A stretch of 64,000 bases of DNA from assembly GCF_021534965.1 (NCBI RefSeq), contig NZ_CP091037.1:1962501-2026500 (forward strand), written 5' to 3'. The stretch is from Muricauda sp. SCSIO 65647. GTDB taxonomy: Bacteria; Bacteroidota; Bacteroidia; Flavobacteriales; Flavobacteriaceae. Each line of letters opens with the position of its first letter. Position 1 is the first letter of the stretch. The notes under the pieces are model-generated. The model did not search any database. It was not told where the DNA came from and was given only the letters and a program-made list of their open reading frames with translations. The translations under genes were made by a program, and so were the position numbers. Shown here one piece after another: positions 8,299 to 17,523 of this stretch.

Positions 8299-10086
8299 AT
8301 GTCAACCCTTCCCATTGAAGTACAGTTAAGTTCTTTGCCCGATAATCCTGGGGTGTATCAATTTTTTGATCAAGATGGAAAAATATTGTATGTCGGTAAG
8401 GCAAAAAACCTGAAGAAAAGGGTTTCATCATATTTTGCCCGAAAACAAGAGTATGGCAAGACCAGGGTCATGGTCAAAAAGGTGCAAACCATCAAACATG
8501 TCGTTGTGCCCACAGAATCTGATGCACTTTTGCTTGAGAACAATTTGATCAAGAAGCACCAGCCGCGCTACAATGTCATGCTGAGAGATGATAAATCGTA
8601 CCCGTGGATTTGTATCAAGAACGAACGCTTTCCCCGAATCTTCATGACCAGAAAATTGATCAAGGATGGCTCTGAATACTTTGGCCCCTATACAAGTGTC
8701 AGAACGGTAAAGACCATTCTTGATCTGATAAGAAGTGTTTATCCGCTGCGCACTTGCAACTATGATCTGTCTGAAGAAAAAATATCGGCCGGAAAATATA
8801 AGGTCTGTCTCGAATACCATTTAGGTAATTGCAAGGGCCCCTGTGAAGGGCTTCAGACATTGGAAGAATACGATGGGCAGATCGATGATATACGTGCCAT
8901 CATCAAAGGAAGTTTTTCATCTTCGCTTTCGAACCTCAAAAAACAGATGAAAGCACTGGCCGCTGAGATGCATTTCGAAAAGGCCCAAAGGTTAAAGGAA
9001 AAAATAGAAGTGCTTGAGAACTATCAGGCAAAATCGATGATCGTGAACCCGAAGATCAGCAATGTAGATGTTTTTTCGATCATATCAGATGAAACCCATG
9101 CCTATATCAATTTCTTGCAGATATCACATGGTTTGGTCGTCAGGTCACATACGCTTGAAATAAAGAAAAAACTTGAAGAGACCGACGAAGAGCTTTTACA
9201 ATTGGGTATCATTGAGATCAGGCAACGTTTCAACTCTGAATCGAAAGAACTGTACTTGCCCTTTCCGGTCGAGGTTGAAGAAGGGCTAAAGATCATGGTT
9301 CCTAAATTGGGTGACAAGCGAAAACTGGTCGACCTCTCGACCAGAAATGCCAAATTCTATCGCCAAGAGCGTTTCAAACAGATCAAGATTACCGACCCCG
9401 ATAGGCATACCAAAAGGGTGATGGCCCAAATGAAAGCCGATTTACGACTTTCTGAAGAGCCGCGCCATATTGAATGTTTCGATAACTCAAATATACAGGG
9501 CAGCAATCCAGTAGCGGCCTGTGTGGTCTTCAAAGATGGAAAGCCCTCAAAAAAAGAATATCGACACTTTCATATAAAAACGGTCGAAGGGCCTGATGAC
9601 TTTGCCTCGATGGAAGAAGTGGTGCACCGTCGCTATAAAAGATTGTTGAGTGAAGGTACACCGTTGCCCCAACTCATCATAATCGATGGGGGCAAGGGCC
9701 AACTATCTTCTGCGCTAAAGAGTCTTGACTTGTTGGGGATCAGGGGCAAGGTCGCCATTATTGGCATTGCCAAACGTTTAGAGGAAATCTATTTTCCGGA
9801 GGACCCCATTCCGTTATATTTGGATAAAAAATCAGAAACCTTGCGAATCATCCAGCAACTGCGAAATGAAGCACATCGATTTGGAATCAATTTCCATAGA
9901 AATAGAAGAAGTAAGGCGGCTATCAACTCAGAGCTGGAAAGTATTGAGGGCATAGGTGAGAAAACGGCCCAGCAACTGTTGCAAGAATTTAAATCGGTCA
10001 AGCGCATCAAAGAGGCCACAATTGACCATTTGGCAAAGAGCATTGGCATGGCCAAGGCGAAAAAAATTTATGAATCCTTTCATTGA
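8299..10086 (+). CDS. uvrC: UvrABC excinuclease subunit C
   Basis: Makes both incisions in nucleotide-excision repair as part of UvrABC. It has 595 residues from the ATG at 8299; a TTG 15 bases upstream is not preferred. Order of domains: GIY-YIG nuclease (GVYQFF...LYVGKAKNLKKRV, residues about 15-50), UvrB-binding UVR motif (AAEMHFEKAQRLKEKIEVL, about residues 210-230), UvrC RNase-H-like nuclease (HIECFDNSNIQG, then IIDGGKGQL), and C-terminal helix-hairpin-helix (LESIEGIGEKTAQQLL). Length is normal. The next gene starts 8 bases after the stop, so the two are probably co-transcribed. Confidence 0.97.
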   Translation: MSTLPIEVQLSSLPDNPGVYQFFDQDGKILYVGKAKNLKKRVSSYFARKQEYGKTRVMVKKVQTIKHVVVPTESDALLLENNLIKKHQPRYNVMLRDDKSYPWICIKNERFPRIFMTRKLIKDGSEYFGPYTSVRTVKTILDLIRSVYPLRTCNYDLSEEKISAGKYKVCLEYHLGNCKGPCEGLQTLEEYDGQIDDIRAIIKGSFSSSLSNLKKQMKALAAEMHFEKAQRLKEKIEVLENYQAKSMIVNPKISNVDVFSIISDETHAYINFLQISHGLVVRSHTLEIKKKLEETDEELLQLGIIEIRQRFNSESKELYLPFPVEVEEGLKIMVPKLGDKRKLVDLSTRNAKFYRQERFKQIKITDPDRHTKRVMAQMKADLRLSEEPRHIECFDNSNIQGSNPVAACVVFKDGKPSKKEYRHFHIKTVEGPDDFASMEEVVHRRYKRLLSEGTPLPQLIIIDGGKGQLSSALKSLDLLGIRGKVAIIGIAKRLEEIYFPEDPIPLYLDKKSETLRIIQQLRNEAHRFGINFHRNRRSKAAINSELESIEGIGEKTAQQLLQEFKSVKRIKEATIDHLAKSIGMAKAKKIYESFH

Positions 10087-10094
10087 TAACTGAA

Positions 10095-12344
10095 ATGAAG
10101 CGGGTCTTTCTTTTAATAGGGTTTTTTGGTCTGTTTCAGATGGTACTCTCTCAAGAAGAACCCAAAGTAGGTGTTGTGCTGAGCGGAGGTGGAGCCAAGG
10201 GCCTTGCCCATATCGGGGCGCTCAAGGTAATTGAAGAGGCAGGGGTCAAGGTCGATTATATCGGTGGCACCAGCATGGGGGCAATTGTAGGGGCACTCTA
10301 TGCCTCAGGATATTCAGCTACAGAATTGGACTCTATTTTCAGAGTGACCGACTTTACCGAATTGATACAAGACGATGTGCCAAGAGGAGCCAAGACATTT
10401 TATGAGAAAGATGATTCGGAACGATATGCGTTGAGCCTTCCATTTGATAAATTCAAGGTTTCTTTTCCACAGGGCATTTCTGGGGGCCAGCGCATCTATA
10501 ATGAACTTGTTCAGCTTTTGTACCATGTAAAGGATGTTCGTGATTTTGGCCAACTGCCCATACCTTTTATATGTATTGCCACCAATATTGAAACAGGAGA
10601 AGAAGTATTGCTTGACAGCGGATTTTTACCAGAGGCCATTACGGCGAGCGGTACCTTTCCCTCTTTGTTCGAGCCGTCCGAAATCGATGGCAAAGTATTG
10701 ATTGATGGGGGTGTGGTAAACAATTATCCCATTGATGAGGTGAGGGCAATGGGGGCCGATATCATTATCGGGGTCGATGTACAGCACGGCTTGGTCGAAC
10801 GTGAATCATTGTCTTCGGCGACCGGAATACTCTTACAGATAAACAACTACCGTACGGTCAAAGATATGGTTGAAAAACGGAAACAGACCGATGTATATAT
10901 CAAGCCAGAGATCGATGATTTCTCGGTAATCGATTTCGACTATTCTGGTGAGATTATGGATAGCGGTGAGGTCGGAGCAAATACAAAATACGATGAACTT
11001 GTTCAAGTGGCGCAAAAACAGTCTGGAAGAACGGGCAAAGAGCATAAGGTCAGTATCTCAGATAGCCTCACCATCAATCGGTTGATGGTCAAGGGTGATA
11101 GCCGCTATTCACGTGGCTACATAAAAGGCAAGCTAAGAATCGAGTTGGGGACGAAAATTTCGTTCGAAAAATTGGAACAGGGCATCAACAACCTTGCAGC
11201 AACGGGTAACTTCAAGGCTCTTCGATATGAATTGGCCTCAAATGGTCTGGGCACTGACCTTATTCTAAAGCTGCAAGACGAACCTACCAAGATGTTCATT
11301 AAAATGGGGGCACATTATGACGACCTGTATAAAAGTGCTGCTTTGATCAATCTTACGAGAAAAGGTCTCCTCTTTCAAGATGATGTGGCCTCTTTTGACT
11401 TCATATTGGGAGACCATATCAGATACAACCTTGAATACTATATTGATAAAGGGGCGTATTGGAGTTTTGGCATTAACTCAACTTTTACAGATTTTGATGA
11501 GGAAATCGATTATGGATTGATAAGTTCAAATTTTGATGTGGTCGATGACCCCAATATTGGTGAAATTTTGCTCGATGTCACTGACTTGACCAATCAAATA
11601 TACCTACAGACAGTTCTGAGGGAAGAGTTTGCTTTCAGTATCGGAGCTGAACATAAACTGTTGCGATATAGTACCCGTACATTGACAGATGCCGGTCAAA
11701 ATGCCGAATCAAGTTTTGAGCCTACTGCCGGCGACCGCACTTTTTTTGAAGATAGCAGCTACTTTAGCACATTTGGCAAATTGACATTGGACACCTATGA
11801 TGACAAATATTTTCCAACAGAAGGACTCTACTTTGATGGAGATTTTCATTTTTACCTTTTTTCATCAGATTTCAATGATAATTTCAGGGAGTTTTCAATA
11901 GCTAAAGCACGTATGGGAACTGCCTTTGGCCTGTTCGGTGATCTTTCGCTCAATATAGAGACAGAAGGCGGTTTCAAATTGGGCACTTCGGCAGTTTCGT
12001 CCTTTGATTTTGTGCTGGGGGGATTTGGAAACGATTTAATCAACAATTTCACACCTTTTATTGGATATGATTTTCTGAGCCTGCCCGGCAATAGTTTTGT
12101 GAAGGCCTATATGAGGCTCGACTATGAGATTGCACCTAAGAACCATTTTTTGTTTACGGCCAATGTTGCAAATGTGGACGATGACCTGTTCAGAACAGGT
12201 GAATGGTTCACAGAACCTAACTTTTCCGGTTTTGGCATTGGATATGGCTTGGAATCCTTCCTAGGGCCGGTGCAGATATATTATTCATGGTCGCCCCAAA
12301 TTGATGATGGCAATTTTTTCTTTAGTATTGGATATTGGTTTTGA
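10095..12344 (+). CDS. Patatin-like phospholipase with POTRA and BamA-like barrel (type Vd-like)
   Basis: A 749-residue protein with three parts. A signal peptide (residues 1-19) leads into a patatin lipase domain (about 24-300): GGGAKG oxyanion loop at 31-36, nucleophile Ser60 in GGTSMGA, catalytic Asp204 in DGGVVNNYP. A POTRA-like segment follows (about 315-390, LTINRLMVKGDSRYSRGYIKGKL), then an Omp85/surface-antigen barrel to the C-terminus, ending YWF. Known relatives are PlpD-type (type Vd) autotransporters, in which the barrel moves the lipase across the outer membrane; Bacteroidota homologues are common but mostly uncharacterised. Expected activity is phospholipase A on membrane lipids. 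ATG 10095 is chosen because the signal peptide begins there. Confidence 0.92.
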   Translation: MKRVFLLIGFFGLFQMVLSQEEPKVGVVLSGGGAKGLAHIGALKVIEEAGVKVDYIGGTSMGAIVGALYASGYSATELDSIFRVTDFTELIQDDVPRGAKTFYEKDDSERYALSLPFDKFKVSFPQGISGGQRIYNELVQLLYHVKDVRDFGQLPIPFICIATNIETGEEVLLDSGFLPEAITASGTFPSLFEPSEIDGKVLIDGGVVNNYPIDEVRAMGADIIIGVDVQHGLVERESLSSATGILLQINNYRTVKDMVEKRKQTDVYIKPEIDDFSVIDFDYSGEIMDSGEVGANTKYDELVQVAQKQSGRTGKEHKVSISDSLTINRLMVKGDSRYSRGYIKGKLRIELGTKISFEKLEQGINNLAATGNFKALRYELASNGLGTDLILKLQDEPTKMFIKMGAHYDDLYKSAALINLTRKGLLFQDDVASFDFILGDHIRYNLEYYIDKGAYWSFGINSTFTDFDEEIDYGLISSNFDVVDDPNIGEILLDVTDLTNQIYLQTVLREEFAFSIGAEHKLLRYSTRTLTDAGQNAESSFEPTAGDRTFFEDSSYFSTFGKLTLDTYDDKYFPTEGLYFDGDFHFYLFSSDFNDNFREFSIAKARMGTAFGLFGDLSLNIETEGGFKLGTSAVSSFDFVLGGFGNDLINNFTPFIGYDFLSLPGNSFVKAYMRLDYEIAPKNHFLFTANVANVDDDLFRTGEWFTEPNFSGFGIGYGLESFLGPVQIYYSWSPQIDDGNFFFSIGYWF

Positions 12345-12347
12345 GCA

Positions 12348-12374
12348 GAAAACCATAGTTTTCCCATGGTTTTT
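12348..12374 (+). terminator. Terminator after the patatin gene
   Basis: AAAACCAT (12349-12356) pairs with ATGGTTTT (12366-12373), four bases past the stop codon, followed by T residues. The stem is AT-rich, so it is weaker than the one at 12565. Confidence 0.6.
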
Positions 12375-12481
12375 CACAACATGTCTTAAGAATTTCCAAA
12401 AGTTCTATTAACCATTCGCCAATAAAATTGGTTTTATAGTTAAAGTCCGTTAAAAACTGATATTTCGCCAAAAGTTCATCT

Positions 12482-12489
12482 TATCTTTG
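12482..12489 (+). promoter_or_regulatory. -7 box TATCTTTG with no coding gene directly after it
   Basis: Exact TAnnTTTG match. It would start a transcript at about 12495 that runs into the terminator at 12565-12595 without any ORF. No clear -33 TTTG at the right spacing. Confidence 0.4.
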
Positions 12490-12494
12490 ATAGT

Positions 12495-12597
12495 GATAAA
12501 GGGTGGTTCCTTTATTACTTTAAGTATTGGTTTTTCATAATTTAAAGTTTGGTTGGTTATTTAGAAAAAGCCCAGTTTATAACTGGGCTTTTTTTAT
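12495..12597 (+). ncRNA. Candidate small RNA of about 100 nt
   Basis: Inferred from three signals in an otherwise gene-free 336-base gap: a TATCTTTG promoter box at 12482, a perfect 5' hairpin (ATAAAGG 12496-12502, loop GTGGTT, CCTTTAT 12509-12515) at the predicted RNA start, and a strong intrinsic terminator at 12565-12595 that has no gene of its own, because the patatin gene already has a terminator at 12348. No ORF of reasonable length lies between. It does not resemble a family I can name. An alternative is a late second terminator of the patatin gene with a chance promoter match. Confidence 0.42.
12565..12595 (+). terminator. Strong intrinsic terminator with no coding gene before it
   Basis: AAAAAGCCCAGTT (12565-12577), loop TAT, AACTGGGCTTTTT (12581-12593), continuing into T: 13 perfect pairs. 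The nearest upstream gene, the patatin gene, ends 220 bases earlier and has its own terminator. Confidence 0.88.
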
Positions 12598-12664
12598 ACA
12601 TAATATTTTGGAATAACTTTTGTTTAAAGTAATGTAAAATATATTGTCCAGAAGAGTCATTTAG

Positions 12665-12672
12665 TATTTTTG
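12665..12672 (+). promoter_or_regulatory. Promoter of the DUF3108-kynA-M23-pgi run
   Basis: TATTTTTG (exact TAnnTTTG) with ATTG ending at 12646 as the -33 element, spacing 18. The transcript would start at about 12679, so the second ATG of the gene (12690) may be the real start. Confidence 0.6.
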
Positions 12673-12680
12673 GACATGAA

Positions 12681-13466
12681 ATGAACGTGATGAAAAAGAT
12701 TGCCCCTATTGTATTGGTTCTTTTCAGTCTATGCTTGTCAGCACAAAGACCAAAGGCCTATAAGCCTGGGGAATGGTTGAAATTCAGAATACATTATGGA
12801 TTCTTGAATGCCAGCTATGCCACACTGCACCTCACTTCGGAAGAGTTGGACAGTATACCCGTCTATCATGTGGTCGGAAGGGGTAAGACAACAGGTTTTG
12901 CCAGTATATTCTTCAAGGTCGATGACACCTACGAAAGCTATTTTGACAGAAATGACGGCAAGCCATACCGGTTTATAAGAAAGGTTGACGAGGGAGGCTA
13001 TACCAAGGATATTGAGATAGATTTCGATTATTCGAAAAATACAGCATTGTTAAAGGACAATAAGAATGAGAAAAAATATGATTTTCCCATTCATGACCAA
13101 GTTCAAGATTTGGTGTCGGCCGCCTATTACCTTAGGGCAAAATATGGTGTGGAAGATCTAACGGTGGGCGAAAGTATAGGCATGGATATGTTGTTCGACG
13201 ACGATGGTGTTTACCAGTTCAAACTAAAGTTTTTGGGCACCGATACCATCAGAACAAAGTTTGGTAAGGTAGAATGTCTTAAATTTAGGCCCTATGTACA
13301 ATCTGGCAGGGTTTTTCGCGAAGAAGAGAGCCTCACACTTTGGGTATCGAACGACCTTAACAAGATTCCGATAAGAATTAAGGCTGATTTGGCCGTCGGC
13401 TCATTGAAAGCTGACCTCGATGGCTTCAATGGCCTTAAAAATCAGTTCAAGATAATTATGGATTGA
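12681..13466 (+). CDS. DUF3108 domain-containing exported protein
   Basis: A 261-residue protein with a signal peptide (MKKIAPIVLVLFSLCLSAQ when started at 12690, which fits the promoter position better than 12681). The mature part has the DUF3108 pattern: YKPGEWLKFRIHYGFLNASYA near the start, then long beta-strands and a C-terminal VSNDLNKIPIRIKADLAVGSLKADL. The biochemical function of this family is not established; a beta-barrel-like periplasmic fold is expected. It is first in a run with tryptophan dioxygenase (13-base gap), the M23 peptidase and pgi, an order I recall from other Flavobacteriaceae. Confidence 0.88.
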   Translation: MNVMKKIAPIVLVLFSLCLSAQRPKAYKPGEWLKFRIHYGFLNASYATLHLTSEELDSIPVYHVVGRGKTTGFASIFFKVDDTYESYFDRNDGKPYRFIRKVDEGGYTKDIEIDFDYSKNTALLKDNKNEKKYDFPIHDQVQDLVSAAYYLRAKYGVEDLTVGESIGMDMLFDDDGVYQFKLKFLGTDTIRTKFGKVECLKFRPYVQSGRVFREEESLTLWVSNDLNKIPIRIKADLAVGSLKADLDGFNGLKNQFKIIMD

Positions 13467-13479
13467 GAACGACCCACTA

Positions 13480-14448
13480 ATGAAGAGAGATGAGCGAATT
13501 GAGTCCCAAATCAACAAGCTTGAAGAAAAATACAGAGATTCTGGCCAAGATTTGAGTTCGTACCTTGATGGACTACTTTATCAACGCTATCTTACCTACT
13601 GGGACTATGTTCATCTCGACACACTGCTGAGTTTACAGGTACCTAGAACCTACTTTCCTGATGAGGAAATCTTCATCATGTACCATCAGATTACCGAGCT
13701 TTTCTTCAAGCTCATCTTACATGAACAAAAACAGTTGGTAGATGATAAGACCCAAGCGCTAGACTTTTTTATTCAGAAGGCAAACCGGATCAATAACTAT
13801 TTCAAGGCATTGACATCTTCATTCGGCATTATGATTCATGGCATGCAGCAAGAGCAGTTTATGCACTATCGTATGGCCTTGCTTCCTGCCAGCGGCTTTC
13901 AGTCTGTTCAGTACCGTATGATTGAAATCTATGCCACTCCCCTCGAAAATTTGGTACACCATACCGAGCGTGAAAAATTTTCCGAAGAACATTCCATAGA
14001 AGAACTCTATGATCATATTTACTGGAAAAAAGGGGCCACAGACCTAAAAACCGGAGAAAAAACCCTGACACTAAAACAGTTTGAATATCGTTATACACCT
14101 AGGTTGATACGTATTGCCAAACAGGTAAAGGGCAACACAATTTACCACAAGTATCTTCAATTGCCTGAAAAGGTAAGGGAAAACCCTGAACTCATCGGGG
14201 CCTTGAAAAGGCTTGACATCAATGCAAATGTCAATTGGCCATTGATGCACATGGGCTCGGCCTATCGCTATTTGAAAAAGGAAAATTCGGCCATAGAGGC
14301 CACTGGAGGCACGAACTGGAAACAGTATTTGCCACCCAGTTTTCAGAGAATAATATTTTTCCCAACTTTGTATTCAGAAGAAGAATTGCAAAATTGGGGC
14401 AAACAATGGGTTGAGCATATGTTCAATCCTGAAAATATTGAGGAATAA
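13480..14448 (+). CDS. kynA: Tryptophan 2,3-dioxygenase
   Basis: A haem dioxygenase opening the indole ring of L-tryptophan to N-formylkynurenine, the first step of the kynurenine route of Trp catabolism (and potentially NAD synthesis). It has 322 residues. Family motifs: SSYLDGLLYQRYLTYWDYVHLDTLLSLQ (substrate pocket), FIMYHQITELFFKLILHEQ, and a C-terminal HMGSAYRYL...ATGGTNW, where His is the proximal haem ligand by analogy. No other kyn genes are in the window. Its stop overlaps the M23 ATG by one base (TAATG), indicating translational coupling. Confidence 0.93.
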   Translation: MKRDERIESQINKLEEKYRDSGQDLSSYLDGLLYQRYLTYWDYVHLDTLLSLQVPRTYFPDEEIFIMYHQITELFFKLILHEQKQLVDDKTQALDFFIQKANRINNYFKALTSSFGIMIHGMQQEQFMHYRMALLPASGFQSVQYRMIEIYATPLENLVHHTEREKFSEEHSIEELYDHIYWKKGATDLKTGEKTLTLKQFEYRYTPRLIRIAKQVKGNTIYHKYLQLPEKVRENPELIGALKRLDINANVNWPLMHMGSAYRYLKKENSAIEATGGTNWKQYLPPSFQRIIFFPTLYSEEELQNWGKQWVEHMFNPENIEE

Positions 14449-15761
14449 TGCAAAAATACTGGGGCGTAATTTTGGCATTGACGGTTTTGGCATCATGCAA
14501 AGAAGAAAAGCCAATCGTTGACGAAGTGGTCCAGATCGAGGTTGAAAAACCTGTCATTAAACACTTTGGGTTCAATCTTGATGAATTTAAGGTCGTGAAT
14601 GACACAATTCGGTATGGTGACAGTTTTGGCGAGTTAATGCTAAAGAACAATGTTGATTATCAAAAAATTGCCGCAGTCTCAGAAAATTTCAGAGATACTT
14701 TTGATGTTCGTAAAATCAGGGCGGGCAAACCTTATCTGATCTTGAAATCGAAAGATACCCTAGAGTCGGCCCAGGTTTTCATCTACCAGAACGACAAGGT
14801 CAATTATACCGTCGTTGATTTGAGAGACAGTGCTTTGGTCTACAAAAGCAAAAAACGGGTAAAAAATGTTGAACGAGAGGTTGGGGGCAGCATAGAGAGC
14901 AGCCTTTCTTACACCCTTGACAGTCTCGGGGTAGATTACATGGTTACCATTAATCTTTCTGAAATCTATGCTTGGACAATCGATTTCTTTAGGTTGGAAA
15001 AGGGTGACAAATTCAAGATCATATATGATGAAAGGTATATCAATGACACCATTTATGCAGGAAGCGGTGCCATAAAGGCCGCCTATTTCGAACATAAAGG
15101 AAAGCCTATATATGCTTTTCCGTACGTGACGGACTCATTGAAGAACATACTCGATTATTATGATCAAGATGCCAATAATCTTAGAAGCACTTTTTTACGG
15201 GCACCCATAAAGTTCGGATACCGCCTTTCTTCCCGATATAACCTCAGACGCCGCATCGCCTACTACGGCAACAGGGTCAGACCACACAGGGGAACCGACT
15301 ATGCCGCACCGGTCGGTACGCCCATTATAGCTACTGCCGATGGCACGGTGACCGAATCAACGCGAAGAGGGGGCAATGGGCGCTATGTGAAGATACGGCA
15401 CAATGGCACCTACAGCACCCAATATCTGCACATGAGAAAGCAAAAGGTAAAAAGGGGAGAGTTCGTTAGACAGGGTGATGTCATTGGCTGGGTCGGTATG
15501 ACCGGCAACACTTCAGGCCCCCATGTATGCTACCGGTTTTGGAAAAATGGCAGACAGGTAGATCCGTTGCGCGAAAAATTACCGGCAGCCGATCCCATTG
15601 CCGATTCATTGAGAGCCGCCTATCTAGAACATATTGAGCCTCTTAAGTTTCAGCTTGACTGTATTGAGTTGAAACGGCCTTCCCCCATTGAAAATGAAAA
15701 AGATTTGCTAACCCTCAACCAATACGATGACACTGCCCAAAACCAATCCGACTTCAACTGA
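14448..15761 (+). CDS. Lipoprotein M23-family peptidase with an altered HxH motif
   Basis: A 437-residue protein. Signal sequence with lipobox LASC (Cys16), a long N-terminal region similar to LysM/OapA-like linker domains, and a C-terminal peptidase M23 domain (about 255-385). M23 enzymes cut peptidoglycan cross-bridges. The first zinc motif HxxxD is intact (His280, Asp284 in HRGTDY), and QYLHM supplies the next His. The usual HxH reads His359-Val-Cys361 (GPHVCYRF), so the second His, a zinc ligand, is a Cys. Cys can bind zinc, so the domain may still be active. Downstream pgi starts inside its last 35 bases. Confidence 0.9.
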   Translation: MQKYWGVILALTVLASCKEEKPIVDEVVQIEVEKPVIKHFGFNLDEFKVVNDTIRYGDSFGELMLKNNVDYQKIAAVSENFRDTFDVRKIRAGKPYLILKSKDTLESAQVFIYQNDKVNYTVVDLRDSALVYKSKKRVKNVEREVGGSIESSLSYTLDSLGVDYMVTINLSEIYAWTIDFFRLEKGDKFKIIYDERYINDTIYAGSGAIKAAYFEHKGKPIYAFPYVTDSLKNILDYYDQDANNLRSTFLRAPIKFGYRLSSRYNLRRRIAYYGNRVRPHRGTDYAAPVGTPIIATADGTVTESTRRGGNGRYVKIRHNGTYSTQYLHMRKQKVKRGEFVRQGDVIGWVGMTGNTSGPHVCYRFWKNGRQVDPLREKLPAADPIADSLRAAYLEHIEPLKFQLDCIELKRPSPIENEKDLLTLNQYDDTAQNQSDFN

Positions 15762-17364
15762 GGCCTGGAAAGCACTTGCCAAACACCAGAAAGAAACAGA
15801 ACAACTACACTTAAGGGAGCTATTCAAGGCAGATGAGAACCGTGCAGAAAAATTCCATATCAAATGGAATGACTTTTTAGTCGATTACTCAAAAAACCGC
15901 ATTGGTTCCGAAACCCTCGATCTGTTATTGCGATTGGCAGATGAAGTGAACCTTCGACAAAGCATCGGCAATTACTTTAATGGTGATTTGATCAATGAAA
16001 CCGAAGGCCGCGCCGTACTCCATACGGCACTCAGAACCTCTATAAATGATAGGGTCATGGTAGGGGATGAAAATGTTGTGACCGAGGTCTATCAGGTCAG
16101 GGAACAGATCAAAGTATTTTCAGAGGCGGTTATTTCCGGACAAAAAAAAGGATACACGGGCAAGGCATTTACCGATATCGTAAATATTGGTATCGGGGGT
16201 TCAGATTTGGGTCCGGCGATGGTCACCGAAGCCTTGAAATTTTATGAGAACCATCTAAAGGTGCACTTTGTCAGCAATATTGATGGTGACCATGTGCATG
16301 AGGTCTTGAAAGAATTGGATCCTGAGACCACACTTTTTGTGGTAGTTTCAAAAAGCTTCACCACGCAAGAAACCTTGAGCAATGCACTGACCATTAAAAG
16401 ATGGTTTTTACAACATGCTGAACAAAAAGATGTTGCCAGACATTTTGTGGCGGTATCGACCAATCTTGAGAAGATAGAAGAATTTGGCATCGCCGCTGAA
16501 AACGTTTTTCCGATGTGGGATTGGGTAGGGGGCCGCTTTTCACTTTGGAGCGCCGTTGGGCTATCGATCGCACTGGCCGTAGGATATGAAAATTTTTCCG
16601 ATCTCCTCGAAGGGGCCCATGAAATGGATGTTCATTTCAGGGATACCGATTTCAAGAAGAACATTCCGGTAATTTTGGCACTCTTGAGTATATGGTACAA
16701 TAATTTTTATGGCGCTGAAACAGAGGCTATTATACCTTACACCCAATATCTGCATCGCTTTTCGGCCTATTTGCAGCAGGGTATTATGGAAAGTAATGGT
16801 AAAAGTGTTGACAGGGCTGGCAACAGGGTGGGCCATGAAACCGGAACCATTATTTGGGGCGAACCGGGCACGAATTCGCAGCATGCCTTTTTTCAGTTGA
16901 TCCACCAAGGCACAAAATTGATTCCGACCGATTTCATCGGCTTCAAAAAACCATTGCATGGCGACCAAGATCATCACGAAAAGCTGATGGCCAACTTCTT
17001 TGCTCAAACCGAGGCACTCATGAACGGCAAGACCGCAGAAGAGGTCAGGGAAGAACTGAAACAGCAGGGCCATAACGATGACCAGATAAATTCCCTACTC
17101 CCATTTAAAGTCTTTGAGGGCAATAAGCCGACCAACACCATTTTGATCGAAAAATTGACGCCAAAATCACTGGGGGCATTGATTGCCCTTTATGAACACA
17201 AGATTTTTGTGCAAGGCGTCATTTGGAATATTTTCAGCTACGATCAATGGGGGGTCGAATTGGGGAAACAATTGGCCAAGAATATCCTACGGGACATACA
17301 AAATCCGGATATCGGCGACCATGATGGCTCTACACTTCAGCTTTTACATTTTTTTAAGGATTAG
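15727..17364 (+). CDS. pgi: Glucose-6-phosphate isomerase
   Basis: Interconverts glucose-6-P and fructose-6-P in glycolysis/gluconeogenesis. It has 545 residues, two SIS domains. Signatures: [11 protein letters not shown] (about residue 157), [12 protein letters not shown], and [19 protein letters not shown], followed by a C-terminal [16 protein letters not shown]. The start at 15727 is supported by the family N-terminus [12 protein letters not shown], so the 35-base overlap with the M23 gene is real. Last gene of its run; no clear hairpin terminator follows. Confidence 0.97.
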   Translation: MTLPKTNPTSTEAWKALAKHQKETEQLHLRELFKADENRAEKFHIKWNDFLVDYSKNRIGSETLDLLLRLADEVNLRQSIGNYFNGDLINETEGRAVLHTALRTSINDRVMVGDENVVTEVYQVREQIKVFSEAVISGQKKGYTGKAFTDIVNIGIGGSDLGPAMVTEALKFYENHLKVHFVSNIDGDHVHEVLKELDPETTLFVVVSKSFTTQETLSNALTIKRWFLQHAEQKDVARHFVAVSTNLEKIEEFGIAAENVFPMWDWVGGRFSLWSAVGLSIALAVGYENFSDLLEGAHEMDVHFRDTDFKKNIPVILALLSIWYNNFYGAETEAIIPYTQYLHRFSAYLQQGIMESNGKSVDRAGNRVGHETGTIIWGEPGTNSQHAFFQLIHQGTKLIPTDFIGFKKPLHGDQDHHEKLMANFFAQTEALMNGKTAEEVREELKQQGHNDDQINSLLPFKVFEGNKPTNTILIEKLTPKSLGALIALYEHKIFVQGVIWNIFSYDQWGVELGKQLAKNILRDIQNPDIGDHDGSTLQLLHFFKD

Positions 17365-17523
17365 TCCAACTTTTCATAAACAAAGTGTTTTATCATAAAA
17401 GTCTGATTTTAAGATATTTGTGATAAAATAGAAAAGCTCTAAATTATCTTTTCTTAATATTTTCTTAACATACTTGAGGCCAAAAAGCAAGACTTTTGCC
17501 ATGCTAATTAAACACTATTTGAA

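Noticed and set aside
12345-12680. Short protein gene in the gap between patatin and DUF3108
   Set aside because: No plausible frame with start, hydrophobic or domain features; the hairpin and terminator fit a non-coding RNA better.
16561-17073. 170-codon minus-strand frame inside pgi
   Set aside because: Entirely antisense to conserved pgi motifs; no recognisable domain.
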